Shown: positions 24,186-33,938, numbered from the stretch's first letter. The stretch is DNA of 41,640 nt from Coriobacteriaceae bacterium (GCA_902363875.1 CABJBO010000021.1:1-41640); one strand, 5' to 3'. A program made the numbers and translations. The notes: a model not told the origin generated them from the sequence alone.

Positions 24186-24266
24186 CGATACATACATACG
24201 CTTGAACGGTATTTACTACCGTTCACCGAATTCATTGACAAACGATTCGCCAGACAGTATGTATCG
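24186..24266. repeat. Outer inverted repeat around the operator candidate
   Basis: CGATACATAC (24186-24195) and GTATGTATCG (24257-24266) are perfect 10-bp inverted copies 61 nt apart, enclosing the 23-bp palindrome. They could be two half-sites of a regulator that loops the DNA, or separate weak sites. Confidence 0.45.
24203..24225. promoter_or_regulatory. 23-bp palindrome, operator candidate
   Basis: Perfect 9-bp arms (TGAACGGTA and TACCGTTCA) with a 5-nt A/T-rich spacer, the typical shape of a dimeric repressor site. It overlaps the -10 of one promoter candidate and lies about 140 nt upstream of the binding-protein start. The regulator is not encoded in this window. Confidence 0.6.
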
Positions 24267-24379
24267 ACGAGGTGAGATATCAGTCTTCGTCAACCCGCAG
24301 AATAGCAGGGTTGTTCACCATGGCTAGTCAAACGTTTTAGCGTTAATAAAACCCGAAATCTGCTGGTAATCGCCGTGAA

Positions 24380-24410
24380 ATACATGATTGAAAATCACGC
24401 AATCATGTAT
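24380..24410. promoter_or_regulatory. A/T-rich palindrome after uvrC
   Basis: Perfect 10-bp arms (ATACATGATT and AATCATGTAT) around an 11-nt centre, 21 nt downstream of the uvrC stop. It may be a weak terminator for uvrC (the minus strand continues TTTC) or another regulator site for the sialic acid operon. Confidence 0.45.
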
Positions 24411-24431
24411 ATCAGTGGTTTAGAGGCGTGT

Positions 24432-26378
24432 TTAGTTTTCGGATTGCTTTGCCGCCGCCTCGGCGCGCTCGGCATTCCATGCAACGAGCGCCTCGTGAAC
24501 CGCTTTGGCGACATCGGCAGGAATGCCTCGAACTTCCGCGATCTCTTGCTCGCTCGCCGCGCGCAAACGCTTCATCGAGCCAAAATGGCGCATAAGGGCA
24601 CGTTTTCTGGTGGGTCCCACGCCTGGAACGTCATCGAGTACCGAAACCGTCATGGCTTTATCGCGCAATTCGCGATGGAACGTGATGGCAAAACGGTGCG
24701 ATTCATCGCGCACCTGTTTAATTAGATAGAGCGACGCGGACCCGGTCGGCAGCACGACGGGAGTCTCGTCCCAAGGCACAAAAACTTCCTCATCGGCCTT
24801 CGCCAAGCCACAAACTGGTATATCGAGCCCAAGAGCCTCAAGTTGCTTGATCGCAGCGGTCAATTGCGGCTTACCGCCATCGACAACGAGCAAATCGGGG
24901 CGCGAGCCAAAGCGCTCGTCGGCCATGCGCTCGGGAGCATAGCGTCGTCCCAAAACCTCGGACATCGACACGAAGTCGTTTGCCTCGTCCAATTCGGCCT
25001 GGATTTTAAAACGACGATACTGGCTCTTGTCGGCGCGCCCGTTGGTAAACACCACCATCGAGGCGACCGTAAAGGTGCCATGCAGCGTCGAGATATCGAA
25101 GCACTCGATACGCAACGGCGGCGATGGCAGCGCCAACGCACTTTCGAGCTCCAGGAGCGCTTGATTGGTGCGGTCGTCAGCGTACCCCGTTCGCATCATG
25201 TAGCGCATGAGGGCATGGCGCGCATTTTTGGATGCCATATCGAGCAGACGGTGCTTTTCGCCACGCTGCGGCCTATGGAGATGGCAGGAACGCTCACGCT
25301 TGCCCGCAAGCCACTCCCCCAGCGCCTCCGCATCCTCAAGCTCGACGGAAAGGTTGACCTCAGCTGGAATATCAGCCGTCTCGTCGTAATAGCGCTTAAG
25401 AAAGCCCGACTGGAGCTCTTCCTCGTCAACATCAAGACCCTTGTCGAGAATGAACTCGCAGGTGCGAACTGTTCGGCCCTCGCGAACGACGAAGACGCAA
25501 GCGGCGGAGATGGTCTCCTCGCGATAGAAACCGATGACATCTATATCGACACTGGAGGGAAAAACGACTTGCTGACGATCGTCCAGACCCCTGATGACCT
25601 CCAAACGACGTTTGACGCGTGCCGCGCGCTCAAAGTCGAGCGCCTCAGCGGCATCCGTCATCTCGGAGGTCAGCTCATCGACGACATCCTTGCGATGGCC
25701 CGACAAAAAGCGCTCGACACGCTTGACGTTCTTGGCATAGTCTGCCGGGGAAATCGCGCCGACACACGCACCCGGGCCGCGCCCGACATGGTAGTCAAAG
25801 CAGGGGCGCCCGTTTTGCGCGCAAATCATATTGACGATGTCTTCCTCGCCCTTGTGGGACTCGACGATACGGCGACAACGACGCCACTCCGCACAGGATG
25901 CGGAGCAGATGGGGATAACCTTGCGCAGCGTATCTATCGTCTCACGTGCCGCGCGGCTATCGGTATAAGGTCCAAAATAGCGCGTTCCCGGCTTATGACG
26001 CTCACGCGTGTATTTGATAGCGGGATACAGGTCGCCCTTTGTAATGGCGATAAAGGGGTAGCTCTTGTCATCCTTGAGGTCGACGTTAAAGTACGGATGG
26101 TACTGACCAATCAAATTGCGCTCGAGCACCAACGCCTCGTGCTCGGTCTCCACCACGATATAGTCAAAGCTCGCCACCAGCTGCATCATCAGCGGGATCT
26201 TCTGGCGCTCGTCCTGCAGCGTCACGTACTGACGCATACGGGCGCGCAGGTTTTTCGCCTTGCCCACGTAGATGACATCGCCCTTGGCGTCTTTCCAAAG
26301 GTAGCAGCCGGGCTGCGTGGGAACGCGCGAAACCTGCTCGGCAAGCGTTGGAATGTTGTCGTGACCGGCCACGCGCAC
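24432..26378 (-). CDS. uvrC: UvrC, excinuclease ABC subunit C
   Basis: Makes the dual incision in nucleotide excision repair. The 648-aa product has an N-terminal GIY-YIG nuclease (GCYLW...VIYVGKAKNLRARMRQY, about 24-51; Glu81 in VETEHEALV). A UVR motif (EALDFERAARVKRRLEVI) follows at about 245-262. Then come the RNase H-like nuclease domain with FDISTLHG and DLLVVDGG, and the tandem helix-hairpin-helix tail (DVPGVGPTRKRALMRHFGS). Around the putative Fe-S site the cysteines are unusual: 158, 162, 168, 186, 193, 205, with Gly201 where E. coli has the third Cys. The GTG at 26378 abuts the murJ stop; GTG 26372, with TAGG at 5 nt, may be the real start. Confidence 0.93.
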   Translation of the reverse strand: MRVAGHDNIPTLAEQVSRVPTQPGCYLWKDAKGDVIYVGKAKNLRARMRQYVTLQDERQKIPLMMQLVASFDYIVVETEHEALVLERNLIGQYHPYFNVDLKDDKSYPFIAITKGDLYPAIKYTRERHKPGTRYFGPYTDSRAARETIDTLRKVIPICSASCAEWRRCRRIVESHKGEEDIVNMICAQNGRPCFDYHVGRGPGACVGAISPADYAKNVKRVERFLSGHRKDVVDELTSEMTDAAEALDFERAARVKRRLEVIRGLDDRQQVVFPSSVDIDVIGFYREETISAACVFVVREGRTVRTCEFILDKGLDVDEEELQSGFLKRYYDETADIPAEVNLSVELEDAEALGEWLAGKRERSCHLHRPQRGEKHRLLDMASKNARHALMRYMMRTGYADDRTNQALLELESALALPSPPLRIECFDISTLHGTFTVASMVVFTNGRADKSQYRRFKIQAELDEANDFVSMSEVLGRRYAPERMADERFGSRPDLLVVDGGKPQLTAAIKQLEALGLDIPVCGLAKADEEVFVPWDETPVVLPTGSASLYLIKQVRDESHRFAITFHRELRDKAMTVSVLDDVPGVGPTRKRALMRHFGSMKRLRAASEQEIAEVRGIPADVAKAVHEALVAWNAERAEAAAKQSEN

Positions 26379-28061
26379 CTACTTGCGACGAATCAGCGCC
26401 GAGACCTCGGGCATCTTAAGGACGACGGCAAGGCCAAAGGTAACAGCAAGCGAGACGACACCCGCAACGCAAACGTAGCCAAGAGTAATCAGAATCGAGC
26501 CGCCAAGTGCCCCGACAAAGTGCTCAAGCGCCCACATGACGCCGGCGCCTGCGGCAGCACCCAGGCCACCGAGCAAAAGGCCAAAGAAACCGCCATGCAG
26601 GATAGATTTAACCTGAAGACCACGCAGACGACGACGCAGCCACCACAGCGAGCAACCGACCAAGATCACGTAGTCGACGACATACGAAAGCGCGATTGCC
26701 GGCATACCGAAGCCCAGCACAACGCCAAACAGCAGAACCGAGCCGGCCTGGCCGATGGCGGAATACAGACAATAGCGGCTATAGGGCTTCATGTCGAGCA
26801 AGGCAGAGAAGCTCTTCTGCATCAGCACGACCACGCCGTAGAGCGGCAGGGAAAGTGCCAGGTAGATAAGGAACTCCGACACCAGCGCCACACCGGACTC
26901 ATCGAACTTGCCAGCGCAGTAGATCATGTTGAGCGGACGCGCGAAGACAATCAGGTACAGCGCGAATGGAATCAGGAAGAACAGCATCTGGGCGACGCCA
27001 CGCGAAATGCCCGTGCGGACGCTGTCGTAATCCTTCTCCTGTGCGTCGTGAGAGAGCTCGGTATAGAGCGCCGTCGAAAGCGAGGCGGCAATCAGCGCGT
27101 AGGGCAGCGTGTACCACAGGCGCGCATAGGCGATGACGGAAGGACCAGTCTCGGGCTGGACCACCAGCGCAGCAGCGTTGGTGATAGAAGTCGAGACAAA
27201 CATGCACACCGTGGCGAGCAGCGTCGGGATACCGAGCGCAATCGTCTGGCGCAGTGCGGGGTCCTTAAAGTCGATATGGATATGGGGATGCACGCCGTGC
27301 TTGCCAAGCGCGGGGATCTGACATGCCATCTGAACAAAGACACCGAGGGTCGTACCGGCCGCAATCAAGATGATGCCGGCACGTTCGCCAAACTGTGCGG
27401 ACACGGGCGCAAAGCCCATAAAGCTCGCAATGACGATCACATTGTTGAGGACCGGGGCAAACGTCGACCAGAAGTAGTCGCGGTGTGCGTTGAGGACGCC
27501 CGAAAACACCGAGCCCAAACCATAAAACAGAATCTGGATGGCAAAGAAACGGAACATGAACGCAGCGGTATCCATGCTGCCGCCGTCACCCGAAAGGAAC
27601 GATTGCGTCCAGATAAAGCCCGGGGCGAACACGGTCCCCAGCAACGAAATGCCACCCAGCACCAATAGCAGAATACCGAGCAGGTTGCCCACGTACTCGT
27701 TAGAGGCCTCGCGACCCTGCTCACGCCTCACGCCCATGTACACGGGCAAAAACGCCGTCACGAGCATGCCGCCCATCACGAGTTCGTAGAGCATATTGGG
27801 CAGGTTGTTGGCGACCTGATAGGAAGACGAGAGCAGCGACATGCCGATAGCGGCCGCCATTGCCCACGTGCGGATAAAACCGGTGACGCGAGACACGATG
27901 GTCAGGATGGTCATAAGCCCGGCGGAACGACCAACCGTGGAGTAGTCCGACGAGCCCATGTCGTCAGTGTCGTCTCGCGACGAAGAAGCTTCGGATGAGG
28001 GTGTCTGAGGCGCAGATTCTTTTGCAAAATGAGCTCCGCACTTCAATTCTTCCTGCGGCAT
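26379..28061 (-). CDS. murJ: MurJ/MviN-family lipid II flippase
   Basis: 560-aa polytopic membrane protein of the MOP superfamily that moves lipid II across the membrane for peptidoglycan synthesis. An acidic, Ser-rich cytoplasmic N-terminus (about 1-45) precedes the first conserved segment GLMTILTIVSRVTGFIRT. The motif NNLPNMLYELVMGGML follows, then about 13 further hydrophobic helices. It starts 3 nt after the ybaK stop and ends against uvrC, so ybaK-murJ-uvrC form one unit. Cell-wall and repair genes are mixed here by position only. Confidence 0.9.
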   Translation of the reverse strand: MPQEELKCGAHFAKESAPQTPSSEASSSRDDTDDMGSSDYSTVGRSAGLMTILTIVSRVTGFIRTWAMAAAIGMSLLSSSYQVANNLPNMLYELVMGGMLVTAFLPVYMGVRREQGREASNEYVGNLLGILLLVLGGISLLGTVFAPGFIWTQSFLSGDGGSMDTAAFMFRFFAIQILFYGLGSVFSGVLNAHRDYFWSTFAPVLNNVIVIASFMGFAPVSAQFGERAGIILIAAGTTLGVFVQMACQIPALGKHGVHPHIHIDFKDPALRQTIALGIPTLLATVCMFVSTSITNAAALVVQPETGPSVIAYARLWYTLPYALIAASLSTALYTELSHDAQEKDYDSVRTGISRGVAQMLFFLIPFALYLIVFARPLNMIYCAGKFDESGVALVSEFLIYLALSLPLYGVVVLMQKSFSALLDMKPYSRYCLYSAIGQAGSVLLFGVVLGFGMPAIALSYVVDYVILVGCSLWWLRRRLRGLQVKSILHGGFFGLLLGGLGAAAGAGVMWALEHFVGALGGSILITLGYVCVAGVVSLAVTFGLAVVLKMPEVSALIRRK

Positions 28062-28064
28062 CGC

Positions 28065-28565
28065 TCAGTCCTCTCTCGTAATCGGGGCGACCGTCGCCCC
28101 GCAAAATGCAATTAAATCATCGGGTGCAAGCTCAAGCTGATAACCACGCTTGCCTCCCGAAATAAAAATGGTATCCCAAAGGACACATGTCTCATCAATG
28201 AGCGTCCGGTAGCGTTTTTTCATACCGACCGGACTGCAGCCGCCGCGAACGTAGCCAGTCGCCGCAAGCAAATCCTTCACATGCATCATGGCCAAGGACT
28301 TCTCCCCCGCGGCACGCGCGGCGGACTTTAGATCGAGCTCGTCGGCAACAGGGATGCAGCACACGACGTGGTCGTTGGACGGCGTCACGCAGACCAAGGT
28401 CTTAAATCCTTGTCCGGGCTCCTCGCCAAGCTGCTCCGAAATCGCGACCCCCAGGCCCGCCGACTCATCACCATCGTCTTCGTACGTATGTAGAACATAG
28501 GAAATGCCGGCGCTTTCCAGCTCGCGCATCGCATTGGTTTTTGGCGTCTTTACAGCCTTTGCCAT
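28065..28565 (-). CDS. ybaK: YbaK/EbsC-family aminoacyl-tRNA deacylase
   Basis: 166-aa editing protein that hydrolyses Cys-tRNA(Pro) (E. coli YbaK) or related mischarged tRNAs. It shows the family's TLVCVTPSNDHVVCCIPVADELDLKSAARAAGEKSLAMM core with the conserved Lys in the KSAARA region, and GGCSPVGMKK in the second half. The ATG at 28565 has AAAGGA 6 nt upstream; an in-frame start at 28661 would add 32 unrelated residues. It is the first gene of the ybaK-murJ-uvrC unit. Confidence 0.88.
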   Translation of the reverse strand: MAKAVKTPKTNAMRELESAGISYVLHTYEDDGDESAGLGVAISEQLGEEPGQGFKTLVCVTPSNDHVVCCIPVADELDLKSAARAAGEKSLAMMHVKDLLAATGYVRGGCSPVGMKKRYRTLIDETCVLWDTIFISGGKRGYQLELAPDDLIAFCGATVAPITRED

Positions 28566-28602
28566 GGCATATCCTTTCCCTCGCATTCGGACGCAAGGAT
28601 TA

Positions 28603-28608
28603 AGTATA
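28603..28608 (-). promoter_or_regulatory. Candidate -10 element for ybaK-murJ-uvrC
   Basis: TATACT on the minus strand, 37 nt upstream of the ybaK ATG. The nearest -35-like sequence, GTGACG, is 19 nt away, so the match is weak. Confidence 0.35.
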
Positions 28609-28646
28609 TGTCCAATTCGGCTGCATACGTCACTTCGACACAGCAA

Positions 28647-28677
28647 GCGCCATCGAATCACAAGGAGTCGATGGCGC
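28647..28677 (-). terminator. Hairpin downstream of uvrA
   Basis: Perfect 10-bp arms (GCGCCATCGA and TCGATGGCGC) with an 11-nt loop, 20 nt after the uvrA stop on the minus strand. The following CTTGCTG is a poor U-tract, so termination may be partial. Confidence 0.6.
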
Positions 28678-28697
28678 CCATAAACTGAATCGCCTAT

Positions 28698-31577
28698 TTA
28701 TTGAGCATCAAGTTGAGCCTGACGCTCCCGGTCACGCCTGAGCAACGGCGCCAAAAACTTGCCCGTATAACTCTGCGGACAGTCCGCAACCTGCTCCGGT
28801 GTGCCCGAAACCACGACGGTTCCGCCGCCGTTACCGCCCTCGGGGCCCATATCAATCAGGCGGTCGGCAACCTTGATGACATCAAGGTTGTGTTCAATCA
28901 CCAGCACCGTGTTGCCCGCATCGACCAAGCGCTGCAGCACATCGAGCAGCTGGCGGACGTCCTCAAAATGAAGGCCGGTCGTCGGCTCGTCCAAAATATA
29001 GAACGTCTTGCCCGTCTGGCGTCGATGAAGCTCCTTGGCGAGCTTCACACGCTGCGCCTCGCCGCCCGAGAGCGTCGTGGCGGGCTGGCCCAGGCTCACG
29101 TAGCCCAAGCCTACATCGTACAGCGTCTGGAGCTTGCGCTTAATCTGCGGGATATTCCCAAAGAAGGCCAGTGCCTCGGTGACGCTCATGTCGAGCACGT
29201 CCGAGATGGTCTTACCACGGTAGGTGACCTCGAGCGTCTCGCGGTTATAGCGTTTGCCGCCGCAGACCTCACAGGGGACATAGATATCGGGAAGGAAGTG
29301 CATCTCGATCTTAATTTGTCCGTCGCCCTTGCATGCTTCGCAGCGGCCGCCGCTCACGTTAAAGGAGAAACGTCCCGGCGAGTAGCCACGCGCCTTCGAC
29401 TCCGGCGTACTCGCAAACAGTGCGCGAAGATCATCCCACAGGCCAATGTACGTAGCAGGGTTGGAACGCGGCGTGCGGCCAATCGGCGACTGGTCAATGT
29501 CGATCACCTTATCGATGCACTCGATACCCTCGAGCTTTTTGTACGGGCCCACAGGACGCGTCGAACGGTGAATGGCATTCGTAAGCGCAGGCGCAATGGT
29601 GTCGGTAACCAGGGAGCTCTTGCCCGATCCCGACACGCCGGTAACAACCGTAAGCGTACCAAACTCGATCTTGGCGGTAACGTTTTTGAGGTTGTTGGCG
29701 CGGGCGCCCGTGATCTTAAGGCAGCCGCGACCGGGCTTGCGGCGTTCATCGGGAACCCGAATCATTCGCTTGCCGGTCAGGTAGGCACCCGTCATCGAAT
29801 CGGGGCACGCCATGATATCGGCAGGCGTTCCCGCGGCGACCACGTGTCCGCCGTTCACGCCCGCACCGGGGCCCATGTCGATCACATAGTCGGCAGCACG
29901 AATCGTATCCTCATCATGCTCGACGACGATGACGGTATTGCCGATATCGCGTAGGCGCTCAAGCGTCTTGATCAGGCGCTCGTTATCGCGCTGATGGAGG
30001 CCGATCGACGGCTCGTCCAAAATGTACAGCACACCCATGAGGCCGGCGCCGATCTGCGTTGCCAGGCGAATGCGCTGGGCCTCGCCTCCGGAAAGCGTCG
30101 CCGAGGCACGGTCGAGGGTCAGATAGTCGAGTCCGACATCGACCAGAAAGCGCAGGCGCTCCAGGATTTCCTTAACGATGCGCCCGCCGATAAATTGTTG
30201 GCGCTCGGTGAGCTCCAGGCCCTCAAAAAACTCGAGCGACTCGCGGCACGATAGGCAGCAGACCTCGTAAATGGACTTACCGCCTACGGTAACGGCGAGC
30301 ATCTCGGGGCGCAGACGAGCACCATGGCAACTCGAGCACGGCTCCTCGCGGATGTACTTCTCCAAGCGCGCCTTGGTGTTCTCATTCGTCGTCTCGGTAT
30401 AGCGCTCGTACAGGATATTGCGCACACCCGAGAACTTGGTGTCCCACTGGCTGCGGCGCCCATCGAGCTTTCGATAGTCGACCGAAATCTTCTGGTCGCC
30501 CATGCCGTCTAAAAACGCGTGACGCACCCGCGGAGGCAGATCCTCCCACGGCGTATCGACGCTCACCTTAAAGTGTTTGCAGACCGCAGCGAAAATCTGC
30601 GGATAGTAGTTAGAGTTGCCAAACAGGCTGCCAAAGACCCCGTCGGCGATCGACTTCGAGGGGTCTTCGATTAGGGCCTCGGCATCGACCGTCTTCTTAA
30701 AGCCCAGGCCATCGCACTCGGGGCACGCGCCATAGGGCGCGTTGAACGAGAAATCACGCGGCTGCAGGTCATCGATGGAGTGTCCATGCTCCGGGCACGC
30801 TAACGCCAGCGAATACTCCAGCAACTCGCCTTCGGTCCCCTCGGGAGCGTCGCGGTCGGGCAGCATGTACACGTTTACATTGCCATGAGCCAGCGCAGTC
30901 GCCTGTTCAACGGACTCGGCGATACGGCCCAGAGAGTTCTCACGGATCACGATGCGATCGACCACGACCTCGATATCGTGCTTGAACTTCTTGTCCAGAT
31001 CGATCGGATCGTCGAGCGAGCGCACTTCACCGTCGACACGCACGCGGCTAAAGCCCTCGGCGCGAAGGTCCTCAAACAGTTTGGTGTACTCGCCTTTTCG
31101 CCCGCGTACCACCGGTGCCAGCACAAACGCGCGGCGGCCCTCCCCCGCCGCCAAGACCTTGTCGGCAACCTGATCGGTCGTCTGACGCTCAATGACACGG
31201 CCGCATTCGGGACAGTGCGGGGTGCCCACACGGGCGAACAGCAGGCGCAGATAGTCATAAATCTCGGTTACGGTGCCAACCGTCGAGCGAGGGTTTTTAG
31301 ACGTCGTCTTTTGGTCGATCGACACCGCCGGCGAAAGGCCGTCGATTGAATCCAAGTCGGGTTTGTCCATCTGGCCCAAGAACTGGCGCGCATAACTCGA
31401 AAGGCTCTCGACGTATCGACGCTGGCCCTCGGCATAGATAGTGTCAAATGCCAGCGAACTCTTGCCCGAGCCAGAAAGACCGGTAATGACCACGAGTTGG
31501 TCACGCGGAATGGAAACATCGATATCACGGAGGTTGTGCTCACGAGCGCCGCGAATAACGATAGAAGAATCAGACAT
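28698..31577 (-). CDS. uvrA: UvrA, excinuclease ABC subunit A
   Basis: DNA damage-recognition ATPase that loads UvrB. The 959-aa product starts at the ATG at 31577 (AAGGAG 5 nt upstream); a start at 31643 adds 22 unrelated residues. The first ATPase half has GLSGSGKSS at about 33-41, the second [12 protein letters not shown] at about 625-636. Both signature segments ([10 protein letters not shown] and [11 protein letters not shown]) and their DEPSIGLH and DEPTTGLH Walker B regions are present. Zinc-binding cysteines appear as CPEH...CPECDG in the first half and CEACKGDG...CEVCGGKRY in the second. A LexA-type box lies 62 nt upstream. It diverges from the polyglycerol-phosphate synthase gene. 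Confidence 0.95.
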   Translation of the reverse strand: MSDSSIVIRGAREHNLRDIDVSIPRDQLVVITGLSGSGKSSLAFDTIYAEGQRRYVESLSSYARQFLGQMDKPDLDSIDGLSPAVSIDQKTTSKNPRSTVGTVTEIYDYLRLLFARVGTPHCPECGRVIERQTTDQVADKVLAAGEGRRAFVLAPVVRGRKGEYTKLFEDLRAEGFSRVRVDGEVRSLDDPIDLDKKFKHDIEVVVDRIVIRENSLGRIAESVEQATALAHGNVNVYMLPDRDAPEGTEGELLEYSLALACPEHGHSIDDLQPRDFSFNAPYGACPECDGLGFKKTVDAEALIEDPSKSIADGVFGSLFGNSNYYPQIFAAVCKHFKVSVDTPWEDLPPRVRHAFLDGMGDQKISVDYRKLDGRRSQWDTKFSGVRNILYERYTETTNENTKARLEKYIREEPCSSCHGARLRPEMLAVTVGGKSIYEVCCLSCRESLEFFEGLELTERQQFIGGRIVKEILERLRFLVDVGLDYLTLDRASATLSGGEAQRIRLATQIGAGLMGVLYILDEPSIGLHQRDNERLIKTLERLRDIGNTVIVVEHDEDTIRAADYVIDMGPGAGVNGGHVVAAGTPADIMACPDSMTGAYLTGKRMIRVPDERRKPGRGCLKITGARANNLKNVTAKIEFGTLTVVTGVSGSGKSSLVTDTIAPALTNAIHRSTRPVGPYKKLEGIECIDKVIDIDQSPIGRTPRSNPATYIGLWDDLRALFASTPESKARGYSPGRFSFNVSGGRCEACKGDGQIKIEMHFLPDIYVPCEVCGGKRYNRETLEVTYRGKTISDVLDMSVTEALAFFGNIPQIKRKLQTLYDVGLGYVSLGQPATTLSGGEAQRVKLAKELHRRQTGKTFYILDEPTTGLHFEDVRQLLDVLQRLVDAGNTVLVIEHNLDVIKVADRLIDMGPEGGNGGGTVVVSGTPEQVADCPQSYTGKFLAPLLRRDRERQAQLDAQ

Positions 31578-31620
31578 GGAAGCTCCTTGCCTCCTATTGC
31601 ATCGAATCATACTGCCGATG

Positions 31621-31652
31621 AGTTTAGCGCACTCGACGCGCACAGATGTTCG
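31621..31652 (-). promoter_or_regulatory. LexA (SOS) box and -10 element of uvrA
   Basis: CGAACATCTGTGCG on the minus strand (31652-31639) matches the Gram-positive and actinobacterial LexA consensus CGAACRNRYGTTYG at 12 of 14 positions. TAAACT (31626-31621) is a possible -10; its -35 position would fall inside the box, so LexA binding would block the promoter. The start of uvrA is 44 nt downstream of the -10. Confidence 0.6.
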
Positions 31653-31770
31653 TAATACAAGATTCGCAGACCTTTAGCTTTGCGTATCGGGCGCTTTGTT
31701 TCTCGAAATGCCGTGGAAAGGTTACAGTAATCTAATACTGAACTTAATTTGCTGTACCAGAGGAACGTCC

Positions 31771-33924
31771 ATGACCGAAGATATCCCCCTTGAAATCACT
31801 TCGAGCGACATGGCCAATCTGCCCATATTCATCGCCGTCCTTATCGTGGCCGCCGTCGTTGTGCGTGTGCATTTTTCAATCAAACGCAACGAAAAGCCAC
31901 CCATTACCCGCGTCTTTTGGTGCGCGACGCTCCTCATCCCGCTCGGCGTGGTAGCTGCATGGGTTACGAATCAATTGCTCGTAAATGAGGGCAGCTCCCT
32001 ATGGGTCCTTTCTTATTCGGCGCTCGGTGCTGCCGCCGTCATGCTTCTTGTCGAGCCCTTGGTTTCGGGACTTATCGACCAAACCGACCTTGCGACGGGA
32101 ACGGTTGCCTGTATTTGCCGTGACATCCTTGTCATCGCCGCTGTTTCAGCGCTCTCGTTCGTTTCACTCGAAATTGCCTGTAACGAAACGTTCTATCGCA
32201 TTCCCGCCAACTCATTCGGGTTTTCCGTCGGGCTGCTCGCGACGGTTCTGCTCTCCCTTTATTTGCTGGGACAGCGTCATGGAGGCGTCATGGCTCTCGT
32301 GCCCGTCGTCTGCTGCATCCTTGGCATTGCCGAGCACTTCGTCATAACGTTTAAAGGCGAAGCCATCCTGCCAAGCGATATCTTGGCCCTTGGCACCGCA
32401 ATGGAAGTGAGCGAGGGATACGAGTTTACCTTTACCGCCGGAATCGTAACCTCTCTCGCCCTGCTGGAAATTTCCCTGGGGCTTCTTTCGCTCATCCGAC
32501 CGCGAAAGCCCCGTACGCCCACCCATGTCTTCCCCGCTATCGCCGCTAACCTCTGTGCTTTTCTGCTAGTGACCGTTGTGGGGCTCTCAGGCTTTTCCAA
32601 CATCGACTTGGAGCAGGCGCTGGATTTTGGATTTGACCGTTGGCAGCCCATCACCACGTATGCGTCTCAGGGTTTTATCACTTCGTTCACCGAAATGGTC
32701 AACGAGTTGCCCATTGAGAAGCCCGAAGACTATACGCCCGATGAGGCGCAGAGCATCGAGCAGGAGCTCGCCGCCGTCTACGACAGCACATATGGCTCGA
32801 GCGAGCAGCGCGCAGCGGCCGTTGCCCAGTTCAATGAAATCAAGCCGACGATTGTTGCCGTCATGAACGAGAGTTTTAGCGACCTTTCGTGCTTTGAGCA
32901 GCTCCAGGCGGCCGGGTACACCGGCCCCGCATTCTACAACTCGCTTCCCGACACACTTGTTCGCGGCACCATGCTCGCTTCGGTCGCCGGTGGCGGAACG
33001 GCGAACTCCGAATTCGAATTTTTGACCGGAGCGACAACGGCCTTTGTCGGATTAGGCAAAATTCCCTATCAACTGTATCAGATGAATGGCGTCAACAGCC
33101 TGGCAAAGGACCTTAAAGAGCTTGGGTATACCGCTACCGCTATGCACCCGCAAAACCCCGTCAACTACCATCGAGATAAAATCTATCAGCAGCTGGGCTT
33201 TGGAGACTTTCTTTCAATCGGCGATTTCGAAGGTGCGCCCTATTACCATGCCGGCGTATGCGACTACGCCACCTACGACAAGATACTCGACCTGCTTAGA
33301 ACCGACGAAGCGCCGCAGTTCATCTTTGACGTCACGATGCAAAATCACGGCGGCTACGACTATGGCACCGTTCCCGCCGAAGAGCTGACAAACTATTGGG
33401 TCGAGGGAGCCAGCGAGGGCGCCAACAGCGCGCTCAACACCTATCTCACCTGCATCAACGCATCCGACCGGGACCTCGAGTACTTTATTAATGAGCTCCG
33501 CAATATCGGCAGACCGGTTGTTCTTGTCTTTTTTGGCGACCATCAGCCGAGCGCCGCAACGACTCTCAACGACGAGCTGTACCCTCAGGAAGATACGGCA
33601 AGCCACGCCTTCCGTATCTATCAGTCGACATATCTCGTCTGGGCTAACTATGAAATCGCCGGCAATACCGAGCTCAACGTCTACGACACCGTCGGGGCAA
33701 ACGAGATTGCAGCCATTACCCTTAATAAGATCGGCGCCCCGCTCACCAATTACCAAAAGGCCCTGCTTGCGACAAGGTCAGATGTGCCCACCATCAATGT
33801 CGCCGGCTATCTCGGTGCCGACGGGCTGCGCTACGACTTGGAATCGGAAGACAGCCCCTACGCCTCGACGATCGACAAGCTGCAGCGCATGCAATACCTC
33901 GAGTTCGCCAGCAAAGTTCAGTAA
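31771..33924 (+). CDS. LtaS/MdoB-type sulfatase-fold phosphoglycerol transferase
   Basis: 717-aa membrane enzyme with about seven to eight hydrophobic helices in the first 275 residues, then an extracytoplasmic sulfatase-fold domain. Metal and catalytic residues can be read: Glu367 in VAVMNESF, Thr410 in AGGGTANSEFEFLTG (the glycerophosphate-accepting Thr of LtaS), His526 in TMQNHGGYDYG, and Asp590-His591 in FFGDHQPS. It probably polymerises or transfers glycerol phosphate from phosphatidylglycerol, as in lipoteichoic acid or related surface glycans. LtaS has five helices, so this longer membrane part is a variant. The ATG at 31771 has AGAGGA 6 nt upstream. It faces away from uvrA and is followed by mrp. 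Confidence 0.85.
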   Translation: MTEDIPLEITSSDMANLPIFIAVLIVAAVVVRVHFSIKRNEKPPITRVFWCATLLIPLGVVAAWVTNQLLVNEGSSLWVLSYSALGAAAVMLLVEPLVSGLIDQTDLATGTVACICRDILVIAAVSALSFVSLEIACNETFYRIPANSFGFSVGLLATVLLSLYLLGQRHGGVMALVPVVCCILGIAEHFVITFKGEAILPSDILALGTAMEVSEGYEFTFTAGIVTSLALLEISLGLLSLIRPRKPRTPTHVFPAIAANLCAFLLVTVVGLSGFSNIDLEQALDFGFDRWQPITTYASQGFITSFTEMVNELPIEKPEDYTPDEAQSIEQELAAVYDSTYGSSEQRAAAVAQFNEIKPTIVAVMNESFSDLSCFEQLQAAGYTGPAFYNSLPDTLVRGTMLASVAGGGTANSEFEFLTGATTAFVGLGKIPYQLYQMNGVNSLAKDLKELGYTATAMHPQNPVNYHRDKIYQQLGFGDFLSIGDFEGAPYYHAGVCDYATYDKILDLLRTDEAPQFIFDVTMQNHGGYDYGTVPAEELTNYWVEGASEGANSALNTYLTCINASDRDLEYFINELRNIGRPVVLVFFGDHQPSAATTLNDELYPQEDTASHAFRIYQSTYLVWANYEIAGNTELNVYDTVGANEIAAITLNKIGAPLTNYQKALLATRSDVPTINVAGYLGADGLRYDLESEDSPYASTIDKLQRMQYLEFASKVQ

Positions 33925-33938
33925 GCCCGCCCATTCGC

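Larger units (their letters stand above)
24067..24431 (-). promoter_or_regulatory. Regulatory region of the sialic acid operon (365 nt, no gene)
   Basis: Non-coding interval between uvrC and the binding-protein gene, clearly more A/T-rich than the flanks. Two minus-strand promoter candidates are seen. One is TTGGGT (24163-24158), 16 nt, TATATA (24141-24136). The other is TTGTCA (24241-24236), 17 nt, TAGTAA (24218-24213), whose -10 lies inside the palindrome at 24203-24225. Several palindromes, listed separately, mark it as a multi-factor control region. An AAACGTTT core at 24330-24337 resembles the palindrome upstream of gap. Confidence 0.5.

Noticed and set aside
24843..27668. 941-codon open frame on the plus strand opposite uvrC and murJ
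   Set aside because: Antisense to two conserved genes; no domain recognised and no ribosome site logic.
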